64,000 bases of DNA, from positions 124,001 to 188,000 of the forward strand of contig NZ_WHNW01000003.1 of the NCBI RefSeq assembly GCF_009362845.1, in the 5' to 3' direction. The stretch's first letter is position 1. Every line of letters begins with the position of its first letter. Shown one piece after another: positions 24,658 through 35,299 of the stretch. Below the pieces are notes generated by a model. It searched no databases, was not told the DNA's origin, and was given only the letters and a program-made list of their open reading frames with translations. The translations under genes were made by a program, and so were the position numbers. This stretch comes from Ostreibacterium oceani (lineage in GTDB: Bacteria; Pseudomonadota; Gammaproteobacteria; Cardiobacteriales; Ostreibacteriaceae).

Positions 24658-27085
24658 GTTCACTGCCGCACAGGCAGCTTAGAAAATCACTGACCTGCTC
24701 ATCAACGCACCCCTGCAGTTCACTGCCGCACAGGCAGCTTAGAAAATCTGCCACAATTCATCGGCCGCGGGGTTAATGTTCACTGCCGCACAGGCAGCTT
24801 AGAAACAGTACGCAAATCGTGATAAGTCGTTGCTATCGTTCACTGCCGCACAGGCAGCTTAGAAAGCTGATAGGTTAGTCAGTTTTTCACGTATGACGTT
24901 CACTGCCGCACAGGCAGCTTAGAAAACGATATTGCACACGTTGTCGGACATAGAGACGTTCACTGCCGCACAGGCAGCTTAGAAAACCGCTGGGAGTGTC
25001 GTATCCTGTTGCTAAGTGTTCACTGCCGCACAGGCAGCTTAGAAACCAACTAAACAGCATTGCACAGTCATATCCTCGTTCACTGCCGCACAGGCAGCTT
25101 AGAAAAAACACTTTGTATGCTGTATTGATTAGTGTGCGTTCACTGCCGCACAGGCAGCTTAGAAAAAGCACATAACAGATAGCGAGTGGGCTTATATGTT
25201 CACTGCCGCACAGGCAGCTTAGAAATAGAACGTATAACATATATATAGCTTATATTTGTTCACTGCCGCACAGGCAGCTTAGAAAATCATAATCAAATGC
25301 TTGTTTTATTTTGTCTAGTTCACTGCCGCACAGGCAGCTTAGAAATAAGTCATCGTTACCATTGCACTCTTTTAGTTGTTCACTGCCGCACAGGCAGCTT
25401 AGAAATCAGCTTTGCAACCGCCTTTTCACCGACTTTGGTTCACTGCCGCACAGGCAGCTTAGAAAAGCCGCCTAGCCTCTTTGTTAAGCGGCACGTTGTT
25501 CACTGCCGCACAGGCAGCTTAGAAATTTGGCGCGGTGTCAAATGAGAAAGGACAACAGTTCACTGCCGCACAGGCAGCTTAGAAACCATATCATTCTGAA
25601 TAAAAACCAAAGCCCAAGTTCACTGCCGCACAGGCAGCTTAGAAAATCGTAATGGATAAGGTCGTTGTTGTCGTAAAGTTCACTGCCGCACAGGCAGCTT
25701 AGAAATGAAGTTCACAAGTATATAATAAATAACTTATGTTCACTGCCGCACAGGCAGCTTAGAAATTTGATGAGCTTTCTGAGTACTTATCTAAGTTGTT
25801 CACTGCCGCACAGGCAGCTTAGAAATATGGATAGACTTTAGCAATATTGCTAACACCGTTCACTGCCGCACAGGCAGCTTAGAAAGATAAACGAACATGA
25901 GGAATAGATAATGACTTGTTCACTGCCGCACAGGCAGCTTAGAAATGTAAAAATGCCATCGTCTTTCATTGATTCTCGTTCACTGCCGCACAGGCAGCTT
26001 AGAAAGAGAAGAGATAGCGCTTGCAACGGAGGGCATGGTTCACTGCCGCACAGGCAGCTTAGAAACGTGAACAATAAATGTTCGTCAGATTGCGCTAGTT
26101 CACTGCCGCACAGGCAGCTTAGAAATATCCGAGAGGTTGACGACGGGCTATTGGATGGTTCACTGCCGCACAGGCAGCTTAGAAATTATAATCATATTCC
26201 GCAACTTAATAATGGAAGTTCACTGCCGCACAGGCAGCTTAGAAATAAAAAACTAAAACATTTTAACTTTTTCCTAGGTTCACTGCCGCACAGGCAGCTT
26301 AGAAATCATCTGTGTAATATTCATACTCAGGCAATGGGTTCACTGCCGCACAGGCAGCTTAGAAATCGCGAAACAGCGATAGCAATAAGGCCTCTTCGTT
26401 CACTGCCGCACAGGCAGCTTAGAAAAAATACAAGTTTCCTCGATAATATCGTCTGAAGTTCACTGCCGCACAGGCAGCTTAGAAATTAAACCGTTCCCAC
26501 ACGGAGGCATTGACGCTGTTCACTGCCGCACAGGCAGCTTAGAAATGTTTAATTGGGGTGTAAAGTTTGGCGCTACAGTTCACTGCCGCACAGGCAGCTT
26601 AGAAATCGCTGTTCGTTTATCGGGATGTTGTAGGCAAGTTCACTGCCGCACAGGCAGCTTAGAAATTGTACGTTATATCCCAATCTAGCCCCTCGGAGTT
26701 CACTGCCGCACAGGCAGCTTAGAAAGCTCAGTCATTTAGTGATGGAAACACCTATCTGTTCACTGCCGCACAGGCAGCTTAGAAATTATTCATTACGATG
26801 GATGGACTATGTGCGGAGTTCACTGCCGCACAGGCAGCTTAGAAAGCTAAAGCTAAAGAAAATGGCTTTGATATTATGTTCACTGCCGCACAGGCAGCTT
26901 AGAAATTTTTCGCGCATTTCGTCTCTATACGCGAATAGTTCACTGCCGCACAGGCAGCTTAGAAAAATCACCGCTAAAAATCGCAACAACCAGCTCGGTT
27001 CACTGCCGCACAGGCAGCTTAGAAAATCGTAACTTGCTTACGTCGCAAATAATCTCGGTTCACTGCCGCACAGGCAGCTTAGAAA
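24658..27085 (+). CRISPR. Type I-F CRISPR array, 41 repeats and 40 spacers
   Basis: The 28-bp repeat starts GTTCACTGCCGCACAGGCAG and ends CTTAGAAA, the I-F consensus with a CTGCC-GGCAG stem. Repeats recur every 60 bp exactly, so all 40 spacers are 32 bp. By eye all 41 repeats are identical, including the last at 27058-27085. The AT-rich leader is on the csy4 side, so spacer 1 at 24686 should be the newest. The spacers look unrelated to each other and I recognised none. The array is transcribed in the same direction as the cas genes. Confidence 0.99.
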
Positions 27086-27139
27086 CAAATACAATTTGTC
27101 ATCGATGACAACTGGACAGGGGGGGAATTAAACCATGAA

Positions 27140-27448
27140 TCACTTTAACGACGCATCGGGTCGTTGCTCGACCAATTTTTTAACATCCTCGCCGCCGTAT
27201 ATTTGCTCGGCTTGCCATAGGTCATACTTCATTTGTCCACGTAGCCACGACTCGGCACTACCACCAAACGCCGTTGCTAACTTTATCGCGGTTTTGGGTG
27301 TGATGCCACGTTTGCCGTGGATAATTTCAGACAACGCAGCGCGCGTCATACCGAGTGCTGTGGCGGCATCGGTGATGCTTAGCCCCAATTCGTCTAGATA
27401 TAACCCCTTTAGCACTTCGCCAGGGTGGGGCGGATTGTACATACGCAT
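27140..27448 (-). CDS. higA: HigA-type antitoxin
   Basis: This is a 102-aa HTH_XRE antitoxin of the HigA family, which binds its toxin and represses the operon. The family opening N-P-P-H-P-G-E-V-L and the helix-turn-helix (S-I-T-D-A-A-T-A-L-G-M-T-R-A-A-L-S-E-I-I-H) are clear, as are TPKTAIKLATAFGGSAESWL and LWQAEQ. The start at 27448 (MRMYNPPHPGE) has GAAGAGGAAA upstream. It lies after its toxin gene with 25 bp between them, the usual higB-higA order, and 55 bp beyond the CRISPR array on the opposite strand. Confidence 0.92.
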   Translation of the reverse strand: MRMYNPPHPGEVLKGLYLDELGLSITDAATALGMTRAALSEIIHGKRGITPKTAIKLATAFGGSAESWLRGQMKYDLWQAEQIYGGEDVKKLVEQRPDASLK

Positions 27449-27473
27449 AATACTTTTCCTCTTCAATTGCTTG

Positions 27474-27751
27474 TTAATGATAATCTTGATAATCGACGAT
27501 ATAAGCATCGCCATTTTCAAAGGCAAATGTCATCCGCCAGTTGCCACTCACTTTAACGCTCCAATGCCCTTTAAAATCATCTTTAAGCGGATGCAAATTT
27601 GCACCCGAAAAGTCCAGTCATTAATCACATTGGCATCGTCCAAGCGCGACAGGAGCAGTCTCAATCTTGCGATATGCGCGGGCTGTACGCCGCTGCTATC
27701 ATTTTTTGTAAACAACTTTTTCAGGCCTTTATGCTTTATTGTTTTTATCAT
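27474..27751 (-). pseudogene. higB: HigB-type toxin, frameshifted
   Basis: HigB is a ribosome-dependent mRNA endonuclease. The first part reads MIKTIKHKGLKKLF and QPAHIARLRLLLSRLDDANVIND; the rest, DFSGANLHPLKDDFKGHW and VSGNWRMTFAFENGDAYIVDY, is in another frame. One base is missing near + strand position 27617 (AATGAC followed by TGGAC, where an added A restores V-I-N-D-M-D-F). With it the protein would be 92 aa, the normal length. As given, the frame ends early after a nonsense tail lacking the conserved C-terminal half. A genuine mutation or an assembly error could explain this. Confidence 0.85.
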
Positions 27752-27758
27752 AGCACCT

Positions 27759-27775
27759 ATTATATCGTACCGATA
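27759..27775 (-). promoter_or_regulatory. -10 box and candidate HigA operator
   Basis: A perfect TATAAT (complement of 27759-27764) precedes the higB start by 7 bp and overlaps an inverted repeat TATCG-TAC-CGATA (27763-27775). An operator covering the -10 box is typical for autoregulation by HigA. The very short distance to the ATG implies a near-leaderless transcript. Confidence 0.5.
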
Positions 27776-28021
27776 TTCGATACGCAGTATAAAAATAAGC
27801 AAATTCGCGTGCTCGGAGTAATACGATGATGATGTCATGGGGGATGTTTGTGTTTGGGTATGTTTGTATTTGGTTTGTCCACCTTGCCATACCAAGCGCT
27901 ATCGCGCGCCAGCGCATGGCGAGCCCCGACTAATTTGTGCATAAATGACAATAACTTACTTGCTGAAATGGGGTGTTTGGGTAATAATGGGGGCGATATT
28001 TTATCGTTAATCGGAGGCAGT

Positions 28022-28474
28022 ATGAAAAAAGTGATTTTTTTTATTGGAATATGGGTAATGCAGTGGAGCCACGCCAGCGAGGGACTAGTGGCCGTCGAAA
28101 GTCAATTTGATGTCAATACGACAGCAGAGCGTTTGGTTGAGGTGCTAGAGGCTAAGGGAATGACGGTCGTGTCGCAAGTCAATCATGCACAAGCCGCCAA
28201 TAAAGTGGGTATCGAATTGCGCGAGACACGGTTGGTTATTTTCGGCAACCCCAAGGTAGGCAGTCCGTTAATGCAGTGCGCGCAAGCCGTTGCCATTGAT
28301 TTGCCACAAAAAGCCTTGATCTGGCAAGACGACGCAGGTAAAGTCTGGCTAGGGTACAACGATGTTGACTATTTAAAACAGCGCCATAATATCAAAGGCT
28401 GTGATGCAGTGATTACCAAGGTAAAAGGCGCGTTGGCAGCATTTGCAGCGGCGGCAACGGCTGGCGATAAATAA
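28022..28474 (+). CDS. DUF302-like exported protein
   Basis: This protein of about 150 aa has a signal peptide (MKKVIFFIGIWVMQWSHAS) and a DUF302-type domain: TTAERLVEVLEAKGMTVVSQVNHAQAA followed by ELRETRLVIFGNPKVGSPLMQCAQAVAIDLPQKALIW. The function of DUF302 is not established. The start at 28022 is chosen for its CGGAGG site 4 bp upstream; the frame is open further up but without a signal. It ends in an Ala-rich helix. Confidence 0.8.
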   Translation: MKKVIFFIGIWVMQWSHASEGLVAVESQFDVNTTAERLVEVLEAKGMTVVSQVNHAQAANKVGIELRETRLVIFGNPKVGSPLMQCAQAVAIDLPQKALIWQDDAGKVWLGYNDVDYLKQRHNIKGCDAVITKVKGALAAFAAAATAGDK

Positions 28475-28591
28475 ATCATTAGTTCGGTGGCGGTTAGTTC
28501 GATAGCGGCTAACATGATTGGTTAAACACGGCTGAATGAAGTGGGATTTAAGCTGAATTCGGTGGTTTGAGAAATTTATTCAGCTTAGCCC

Positions 28592-28620
28592 TTGCTAATT
28601 CATCGTAAGGTTGTTACTAT
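28592..28620 (+). promoter_or_regulatory. Promoter of the initiator tRNA gene
   Basis: TTGCTA (28592-28597), a 17-bp spacer and TACTAT (28615-28620) lie 12 bp before the tRNA. Confidence 0.6.
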
Positions 28621-28632
28621 AGTCGCACTTGA

Positions 28633-28709
<77 letters not shown>

Positions 28710-28725
28710 ATTAAATAATAATTAT

Positions 28726-28755
28726 AAAAAGGCCTCTTGATAGGCCTTTTTTTTG
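28726..28755 (+). terminator. Intrinsic terminator after tRNA-fMet
   Basis: AAAAAGGCCT and AGGCCTTTTT form a 10-bp stem around a six-base loop, followed by further T. It lies 17 bp after the tRNA, so rimP probably starts from its own promoter or by readthrough. Confidence 0.9.
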
Positions 28756-28908
28756 TTTCTACACGGTGGTGTTGGTGTGATTCTGCTGTTATTGCGTGTT
28801 ATTGCACCTTTGTTAGCGTGTTGATAGTTACATATTGATAGTTAAATAGTAAATCAGACAGCCAGTAAATTAAAAAACCATTGAAAAGACCAGTAGCGTA
28901 ATAAAACC

Positions 28909-29394
28909 ATGCAAAAAAATGAAAAACTAACGGCACTATTAGCCCCGACCGTAAATGACTTGGGCTATGAATTAGTCGGTGTGGCTTATCACCCCAATTC
29001 GGTGAATGCGTTATTGCGTGTTTATATTGATAAAGAAGGCGGGGTTAATTTAGACGATTGCATGGCGGTTAATCGTCAAGTGAGCGCGGTTTTAGATGTA
29101 GAGGATCCGATTGCGAGCAAATACACGCTAGAGATATCGTCGCCTGGCTTAGATAGGCCGCTGTTTTCTTTGTCGGATTTTGAAAAATTTATCGGCAAGC
29201 AGGTCAAGATTCGACTGACCCGACCGATTGAGCGTCAGCGTAATTTTAAAGGGCGCATTCAATCGGTGGCCGAGGAAAGGATTGTTTTAGCAGTAGAAAA
29301 ATCGACCAAAGCGCAAGATTCTGAGCAGCTTGCAGAGCAGGCGCTACATTTTAATGATATTGAATCAGCCAGACTGGTGCCTGAATTTGATTAG
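28909..29394 (+). CDS. rimP: Ribosome maturation factor RimP
   Basis: RimP assists maturation of the 30S subunit. The 161-aa protein shows the family order: L-T-A-L-L-A-P-T-V-N-D-L-G-Y-E-L-V-G-V, then LRVYIDKEGGVNLDDC, SAVLDVEDPI, and LEISSPGLDRPLF. The C-terminal Sm-like domain follows. It is first in the conserved rimP-nusA-infB-rbfA-truB cluster. Confidence 0.95.
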   Translation: MQKNEKLTALLAPTVNDLGYELVGVAYHPNSVNALLRVYIDKEGGVNLDDCMAVNRQVSAVLDVEDPIASKYTLEISSPGLDRPLFSLSDFEKFIGKQVKIRLTRPIERQRNFKGRIQSVAEERIVLAVEKSTKAQDSEQLAEQALHFNDIESARLVPEFD

Positions 29395-29495
29395 ATTGTT
29401 GAATAGGCTGTTGAGTAGACATTTAAATAGGCATTTAATAAATAGGCATTTCATTGGCCTTTTGATTAGGTTTTAGACTAGGAGTAAATACCAAG

Positions 29496-31001
29496 ATGAA
29501 CAGAGATTTGTTGAACGTTGTTGAGGCGGCCTCAAATGAAAAGGCAGTATCTGAAGAAGTAATTTTTGACGCGCTAGAGACTGCCCTAGAAGCAGCAACG
29601 CGAAAACAATACGAAGACGAAATTGAAATTCGGGTGGCGATTGATCGGTTTACCGGTGATTACGAAACGTTTCGCTGTTATTCGGTATTGGCTGAGGACG
29701 ACATTGAAATCCCCAGCGCTGAATTAACACTGGCCGAAGCCAAAGCCATTGATGAAAATGCAGAAATTGGCGGAATTGTCGAGGAAAAAATCGAAAACTT
29801 GCCGTTTGGACGCATTGGTGCGCATTTGGCCAAGCAGGTCATCATCCAAAAAGTACGCGAAGCCGAGCGTGAAAAAGTTTACGAAGAATACATTGATTTA
29901 GAAGGCCAAGTCGTGCACGGCACGGTCAAGCGATTAGAGCGTGGCAATGTCGTCATTGATTTGGGTGGCAACGTTGAGGGGATTATTTATAAAGAAGACC
30001 TCATCCCGCGTGAAAACACACGCCAAGGCGAGCGGCTACGCATCTTTATTAAACGGGTAGTGCGAGAAAATCGAGGCCATCAGATTGTGCTTAGTCGTGT
30101 TGCCCCTGAGTTATTAAAAGAACTCTTTCGTGTTGAAGTACCAGAAATCGCCAGCGGCACGATTGAAATAAAAGGTGCGGCGCGTGACCCAGGCGTGCGT
30201 GCCAAAATTGCCGTCTATAGCGAAGATCCGCGAATCGATGCAGCGGGTGCGTGTATCGGTATGCGGGCATCGCGTGTGCAAAATATTACAAATGAACTCA
30301 GCGGCGAGCGCATTGATATCGTCATTTGGGATGAAGCGCCAGCCGAATTTGTCATCAAAGCCATCGCCCCCGCTGAACCAACAGCGATTGTGGTTGATGA
30401 AGAGCTACAAAGCATGGATTTGGCGTTTGCCGAAGACCGTTTGCCGATGGCCGTTGGGCGCGGTGGGCAGAATGTTCGATTGGCGAGTGAGCTGACGGGC
30501 TGGCGGCTAAATGTCATGAGCGAAGAGGAGTTTGCCGAAAAAACGGGTGCTGAACAAGAAAGAGTCGCAAGACAGTTTGCTGAGCAACTAGACGTCGATG
30601 AAGATATCGGCATGGTGCTAGTGGAAAATGGGTATACCACGCTAGACGAAATCGCTTATGGCGATGTTGATGAATTATACGCAATTGATGCGTTTGATAC
30701 GGAGTCGGTGGATGAGCTCCGTGCGCGCGCCAGTGATGTATTGTTGACGCAAGCCATTAGCCGTGAAGAGGCGATTGAAGCCTCTGATGCTAACCCGATT
30801 GAAACACTCGAGGGCATGGATGAGCATTTGTTGTTGCAGGTGAAGCTAAATGGCATCCATACATGGGATGATTTGGCTGAGCTATCGGTTGATGAGCTGT
30901 CAGAAATGACAGGCATTGATGAAGCCGAATCCGCAGAGTTAATCATACGTGCACGCGAACCGTGGTTTCGTGACGAAGGGCAGGGGGTAGATAATGAGTG
31001 A
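29496..31001 (+). CDS. nusA: Transcription termination/antitermination factor NusA
   Basis: NusA binds RNA polymerase and controls pausing, termination and antitermination. The 501-aa protein has the N-terminal polymerase-binding domain (to about 130), an S1 domain ([20 protein letters not shown]), two KH domains with [19 protein letters not shown], and two C-terminal acidic helix-hairpin-helix repeats that interact with the polymerase alpha subunit. The long form with acidic repeats is normal for gammaproteobacteria. Its stop overlaps infB by 8 bp. Confidence 0.96.
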   Translation: MNRDLLNVVEAASNEKAVSEEVIFDALETALEAATRKQYEDEIEIRVAIDRFTGDYETFRCYSVLAEDDIEIPSAELTLAEAKAIDENAEIGGIVEEKIENLPFGRIGAHLAKQVIIQKVREAEREKVYEEYIDLEGQVVHGTVKRLERGNVVIDLGGNVEGIIYKEDLIPRENTRQGERLRIFIKRVVRENRGHQIVLSRVAPELLKELFRVEVPEIASGTIEIKGAARDPGVRAKIAVYSEDPRIDAAGACIGMRASRVQNITNELSGERIDIVIWDEAPAEFVIKAIAPAEPTAIVVDEELQSMDLAFAEDRLPMAVGRGGQNVRLASELTGWRLNVMSEEEFAEKTGAEQERVARQFAEQLDVDEDIGMVLVENGYTTLDEIAYGDVDELYAIDAFDTESVDELRARASDVLLTQAISREEAIEASDANPIETLEGMDEHLLLQVKLNGIHTWDDLAELSVDELSEMTGIDEAESAELIIRAREPWFRDEGQGVDNE

Positions 31002-33612
31002 AGTGACCGTTAAAGCACTAGCGACACAAGTCGGTATTGAAGTAGATAAATTATTGGTGCAGTTTAAAGAAGCAGGGATACCTGTGACTGACGCAAGCCA
31101 AATGGTTTCTGATGATGAAAAAAAACAGCTGTTGGCTTATCTCAGGCAATTGCATGGTAAATCAGACAAACCACGCCCCAAAATTGCGCTGAAAAAGCGT
31201 AGCACAATCGCAGTAACCGGCAAAAAAGACGGGGTTTCGGTTGAGGTGCGCTCGAAAAAAGTGGTGGTTAAACCAGGCGCAGAAGGCACTGATGAGACAA
31301 GCAAAAAAACCACCGAAAGAAAACCATCGGCGGCTGAAATCGCCAAAAAATTAGCCGAAGCAAAACGATTGCAACAAGCCGATGCAATGCGCGAATCACA
31401 AGAAGCACAGCGTCAAAAAGAGTTAGAAGAGACCAAAAAACGCACCGAAAAAGAACAGGAAGCACGCCGCGAAAAAGCCGAATCTGCCAAGCGCAAGCAA
31501 GTCGCGGATAAAGAAAAAACAGAAGGCGCCGCTAAGCGCAAAGCCGCTGAGTCAGAAGCCAAGGCAAAAGCCGAAGCAGAGCGCCTGAAAAACCTAGAAG
31601 CCGAAGCCAAAGCCAATGCTGAGGCAGAGCTTGCCAAACAAGCATTACGCGAAAAAGCGTCATCAAAAACCCGAGAGCAAGACGAGCTAGCGCGAAAACA
31701 AGCGGATGAAGAATACCAACGTCAGTTGAAAAACGAACAAATGGGCGAAGGTAAATTCCGCATCAATCAAAAAGAAAAGCGCAAAATCACCAGAAAATCG
31801 TCTAAGCCAGTTGAGTTGCAGAATAAACATAAATTTGAACGCCCACAAAAAGAAGTCGCGGTAGAAGTTGCCTTGCCAGAGACGCTAACGGTTGGTGAAT
31901 TAGCGCAAAAAATGAATCGCAAAGCCTCGGAACTTATCATGGTGATGATGAAAATGGGCTCTATGGTGACAATTAACCAAGTATTAGACCGTGATACAGC
32001 GACGCTACTGCTCGAGGAAATGGGGATTGCTTATCAGTATATTAACGAAAATCAGGCTGAAGAAGCCTTGATGGAGGCAGCGCAGTCGCAGATGGAAGAT
32101 GTGCGCGCGCGTGCGCCAATCGTTACTATCATGGGGCATGTCGACCATGGAAAAACGTCGTTGCTAGACTATATTCGCAAAACCCGTGTCACTGCAGGTG
32201 AGGCAGGTGGTATTACCCAGCACATTGGGTCGTACCACGTCGAGACGGAAAACGGCATTGTTACCTTTTTAGACACACCAGGCCACGCGGCATTTACCGC
32301 AATGCGCGCACGCGGCGCAAAAGTAACCGATGTTGTGGTGATTGTCGTTGCCGCAGATGATGGTGTTATGCCACAGACAATCGAAGCAATACAGCACGCC
32401 AAAGCCGCCAAATCACCGATTATTATTGCCATCAATAAAATCGACAAACCAGACGCCGATCCAGAAAAAATCAAAGGGGAGCTAACCCAGCACGAAATCG
32501 TTCCCGAAGATTGGGGTGGTGATGTGATGGTGACTAGCGTATCGGCGCACACGGGCGAAGGCGTTGATGATTTGTTGGAAAAAATCTTGTTACAAGCCGA
32601 AGTGTTAGAGCTAAAAGCGCCACACAAAGGCCCTGCCCAAGGGATTGTTATTGAGTCACGCATTGATAAAGGGCGTGGTGTGGTTGCCTCGGTTTTGGTG
32701 CAAAAAGGCGAGCTACACAAAGGCGACTTTGTCTTGTCGGGGCTAGAATACGGTCGCATTCGCGCCATGGCGGACGAAGACGGCAAACCCATTATTAATG
32801 CAGGCCCTTCCATCCCCGTTGAGATTTTGGGATTGTCGGGGGCGCCACAAGCAGGCGATGAAATGATGGTGGTTTCGGATGAAAAAACCGCCAAAGAACT
32901 CGCGAATAAACGCCAAATCAAAATCAAAGAAGCCAAATTGGCGCGTCAACAAAAGGCCAAACTGGAAAATTTATTTGCCAATGTGGGTGAAAACGCCATT
33001 GAATCAGTCAATGTAATGATTAAAACCGATGTACACGGCTCGTCAGAGGCGTTACGTGATTCGTTGTTAAAGCTATCGACTGATGCTATTTCGGTGACGG
33101 TGGTTGGTGCGAGTGTCGGTGGTATCACCGAATCGGATGTGAATTTGGCGATTGCATCGCAGGCGATTATTATTGGTTTTAACGTCCGTGCAGAAGCAGG
33201 CGCTAAAAAACTCGCCGAGGTAGAAGGCGTTGATTTACGCTATTACAGTGTCATCTATGATGCAATCGAAGACGTTAAACAAGCCATGCTGGGCAAAATG
33301 TCTACCGAATTTAGCGAAGAAATTGTGGGTATCGCCGAGGTGCGCGAAGTCTTCAAAGCACCAAAAATCGGACAAATCGCAGGCTGTATTGTTATTGATG
33401 GCTATGTCAAGCGCAATAACCCGATTCGCGTATTGCGTGATAACGTAGTGATTTACGAAGGCGAGTTAGAGTCTTTGCGTCGTTTCAAAGACGATGTTGC
33501 TGAGGTTAAATCGGGTACTGAGTGCGGCATTGGCGTTAAAAATTACAATGACGTGAAAATTGGCGATCAAATCGAATGTTTTGAGCGCAAAGCGATGGAG
33601 AAAACCTTATAA
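30994..33612 (+). CDS. infB: Translation initiation factor IF-2
   Basis: IF-2 is the GTPase that brings initiator tRNA to the 30S subunit. The 872-aa protein has the N-terminal IF2_N module, a long charged Lys/Glu/Ala coiled region (about 120-270), a second IF2_N-like part ([17 protein letters not shown]), then the GTPase: G1 [13 protein letters not shown]3 DTPGHAAF, G4 NKID. Domains II-IV end with [18 protein letters not shown]. The shared cluster position with the fMet tRNA is conserved. Confidence 0.97.
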   Translation: MSEVTVKALATQVGIEVDKLLVQFKEAGIPVTDASQMVSDDEKKQLLAYLRQLHGKSDKPRPKIALKKRSTIAVTGKKDGVSVEVRSKKVVVKPGAEGTDETSKKTTERKPSAAEIAKKLAEAKRLQQADAMRESQEAQRQKELEETKKRTEKEQEARREKAESAKRKQVADKEKTEGAAKRKAAESEAKAKAEAERLKNLEAEAKANAEAELAKQALREKASSKTREQDELARKQADEEYQRQLKNEQMGEGKFRINQKEKRKITRKSSKPVELQNKHKFERPQKEVAVEVALPETLTVGELAQKMNRKASELIMVMMKMGSMVTINQVLDRDTATLLLEEMGIAYQYINENQAEEALMEAAQSQMEDVRARAPIVTIMGHVDHGKTSLLDYIRKTRVTAGEAGGITQHIGSYHVETENGIVTFLDTPGHAAFTAMRARGAKVTDVVVIVVAADDGVMPQTIEAIQHAKAAKSPIIIAINKIDKPDADPEKIKGELTQHEIVPEDWGGDVMVTSVSAHTGEGVDDLLEKILLQAEVLELKAPHKGPAQGIVIESRIDKGRGVVASVLVQKGELHKGDFVLSGLEYGRIRAMADEDGKPIINAGPSIPVEILGLSGAPQAGDEMMVVSDEKTAKELANKRQIKIKEAKLARQQKAKLENLFANVGENAIESVNVMIKTDVHGSSEALRDSLLKLSTDAISVTVVGASVGGITESDVNLAIASQAIIIGFNVRAEAGAKKLAEVEGVDLRYYSVIYDAIEDVKQAMLGKMSTEFSEEIVGIAEVREVFKAPKIGQIAGCIVIDGYVKRNNPIRVLRDNVVIYEGELESLRRFKDDVAEVKSGTECGIGVKNYNDVKIGDQIECFERKAMEKTL

Positions 33613-34035
33613 ATGGCGTCAAATGAACGAGTTCGTCGTGTTGCAGAACAAATACGACGGGATTTAGTGGCGATTTTACCCGATGTGATTAGGCACGAAA
33701 AAATCAATTTTGTGTCGATTACGGGGTTGGATTTGTCTCGAGATTTCAAGTACGCAACGGTGCATTTTACCGTGATTGGCGATGAGGCGTTACAACAAAC
33801 CATGGTAGCACTGCTTAACGAAAAACAAGGGCAAATTCGGCATCAACTCGCACAGCAGTTAATGACTCGAACCGTCCCCCTAATGACGTTTAAATATGAT
33901 GAGTCAATTGCTTATGGTGCGCGCATGGAGTCGCTGTTGTCTGATTTGGTGAAAGATGAAAACGATGGCGATGATGGCGATAACGGAGATAACGGCAACA
34001 ACGGCAACAACGGCAACGGCAACGATAATCAGTAA
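33613..34035 (+). CDS. rbfA: 30S ribosome-binding factor RbfA
   Basis: RbfA helps mature the 5' end of 16S rRNA, mainly in the cold. The sequence has the family start (R-V-R-R-V-A-E-Q-I-R-R-D-L), FVSITGLDLSRDFKYATVHFT and the C-terminal L-M-T-R-T-V-P-L-M-T-F-K-Y-D-E-S. It starts directly after the infB stop. The last 25 residues are a Gly/Asp/Asn repeat tail (about 33958-34032) encoded by GGCAACAAC-like triplet-multiple repeats and absent from typical RbfA. Confidence 0.93.
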   Translation: MASNERVRRVAEQIRRDLVAILPDVIRHEKINFVSITGLDLSRDFKYATVHFTVIGDEALQQTMVALLNEKQGQIRHQLAQQLMTRTVPLMTFKYDESIAYGARMESLLSDLVKDENDGDDGDNGDNGNNGNNGNGNDNQ

Positions 34036-34074
34036 CTGACATCGCGCTAACCCCTCTAAATACGCTAATATGGC

Positions 34075-35268
34075 ATGGCGAAATACGGCATGGCGAAAAA
34101 TAATACAAACAACAATAATAGCAGCAATAACAGTAGCAATAACAGCGGCAATAACAATAACAAGAAAAACACCACGCGACAATCGATTGATGGTGTTTTT
34201 CTTTTGGATAAAGCCGCCGACCTGTCTAGTAACCATGCTTTGCAACAGGTTAAGCGACTTTATGCGGCAAAGAAAGCAGGGCATACTGGGACACTGGATC
34301 CCTTTGCCACGGGCTTGCTGCCGATTTGTCTAGGGCAAGCAAACAAATACGCACGCTGGCTGTTGGATGCCGATAAAACCTATGAATTTACGGCGATTTT
34401 AGGCCGCGCAACCACGACAGGAGACTGCGACGGCGAGGTTATTGAAGAATGCCCAATTCCATCGATTGACGCGGCCAGTCTAAAGCGCGTACAACGCCAG
34501 TTTAGCGGCGACATCACACAAACACCGCCAAAATATTGTGCCCTAAAAATTAACGGGGTTCGTGCTTATCAATTAGCACGTCAGGGCGTGGACTTTGACG
34601 TGCCAACACGCCAAGTCAATATCAAGCAGCTATCCATTGAATTTGTACCACCAAATCGTTTGATTGGTCGAGCAACGGTGTCTAAGGGGACGTATATCCG
34701 CAGCTTGGTGATTGACATTGCGAACGACTTGGGTACAACGGCTTATTGTCAGACATTACGGCGGACACAGATTGGCGAGCTAGGGGCAACGGCTTTGCCG
34801 ATGATGACTTTCGCTGAGCTGGAAAAACAAAACGATACCGAGCGATTTGCCCAATTACTGCCGATGGACACCCTGTGCCAACAATTTGCGCCGTTGGCGA
34901 TTGACGCAAATGCCTGGGCGTTATTGTGTTTGGGGCGTGTCGTCTCGCTATCTGCCCAGGACCTTGAAAAACACCTTGACCAATACCCTAATCAATACCC
35001 TAATCAATACCCTAATCAAGACCCTAATCAAGACCCTAATCAAGACCCTAATCAAGACCCTAATCAAGACCCTAATCAAGACCCTAATCAAGACCCTAAT
35101 CAAGACCCTAATCAAGACCCTAATCAAGACCCTAATCAAGACCCTAATCAAAGCCCTGCGCGGTTAGTGCGGCTGTATCACGACAATCAGTTTTGTGGTT
35201 TGGCTAGCCTGTCACAGGGTTGTCTTAAGGGCTTTCGTTTGATTAATACTGAAAATGCCATCATCTAA
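34075..35268 (+). CDS. truB: tRNA pseudouridine(55) synthase TruB with repetitive extensions
   Basis: TruB makes pseudouridine 55 in the tRNA T arm. The catalytic core starts at IDGVFLLDKAADLSSNHALQ, has the catalytic Asp in GHTGTLDPFATGLLPICLG, and continues through TPPKYCALKINGVRAYQLAR and SKGTYIRSLV. Two low-complexity parts are unusual: an Asn/Ser-rich N-terminal extension (about 10-35) and, in the C-terminal part, a run of QYPN/QDPN repeats between KHLD and ARLVRLYHD. The last 35 residues after the repeats resume normal TruB sequence, so the repeat is an insertion, not a tail. Confidence 0.94.
   Translation: MAKYGMAKNNTNNNNSSNNSSNNSGNNNNKKNTTRQSIDGVFLLDKAADLSSNHALQQVKRLYAAKKAGHTGTLDPFATGLLPICLGQANKYARWLLDADKTYEFTAILGRATTTGDCDGEVIEECPIPSIDAASLKRVQRQFSGDITQTPPKYCALKINGVRAYQLARQGVDFDVPTRQVNIKQLSIEFVPPNRLIGRATVSKGTYIRSLVIDIANDLGTTAYCQTLRRTQIGELGATALPMMTFAELEKQNDTERFAQLLPMDTLCQQFAPLAIDANAWALLCLGRVVSLSAQDLEKHLDQYPNQYPNQYPNQDPNQDPNQDPNQDPNQDPNQDPNQDPNQDPNQDPNQDPNQDPNQSPARLVRLYHDNQFCGLASLSQGCLKGFRLINTENAII
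34981..35157 (+). repeat. 12-bp coding minisatellite within truB
   Basis: Fourteen full 12-bp units lie head to tail: three CAATACCCTAAT and then eleven CAAGACCCTAAT, followed by a degenerate end. The unit is a multiple of three, so copy number can change without a frameshift, and each unit adds Gln-Asp/Tyr-Pro-Asn. All copies of each type are identical, which indicates recent expansion or ongoing homogenisation. Confidence 0.98.
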
Positions 35269-35299
35269 CCATGTGCTATAATTAAAAAAACTGTTTGTT

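Noticed and set aside
24887-26456. Long open frames across the CRISPR array on both strands
   Set aside because: They are translations of the repeat (for example SLPHRQLR and FLSCLCGSE motifs at fixed 20-residue spacing) and not genes.
34847-35167. Frames rich in LIKT or IRVL repeats over the truB minisatellite
   Set aside because: A 12-bp repeat without stops stays open in several frames; only the truB frame joins conserved sequence on both sides.
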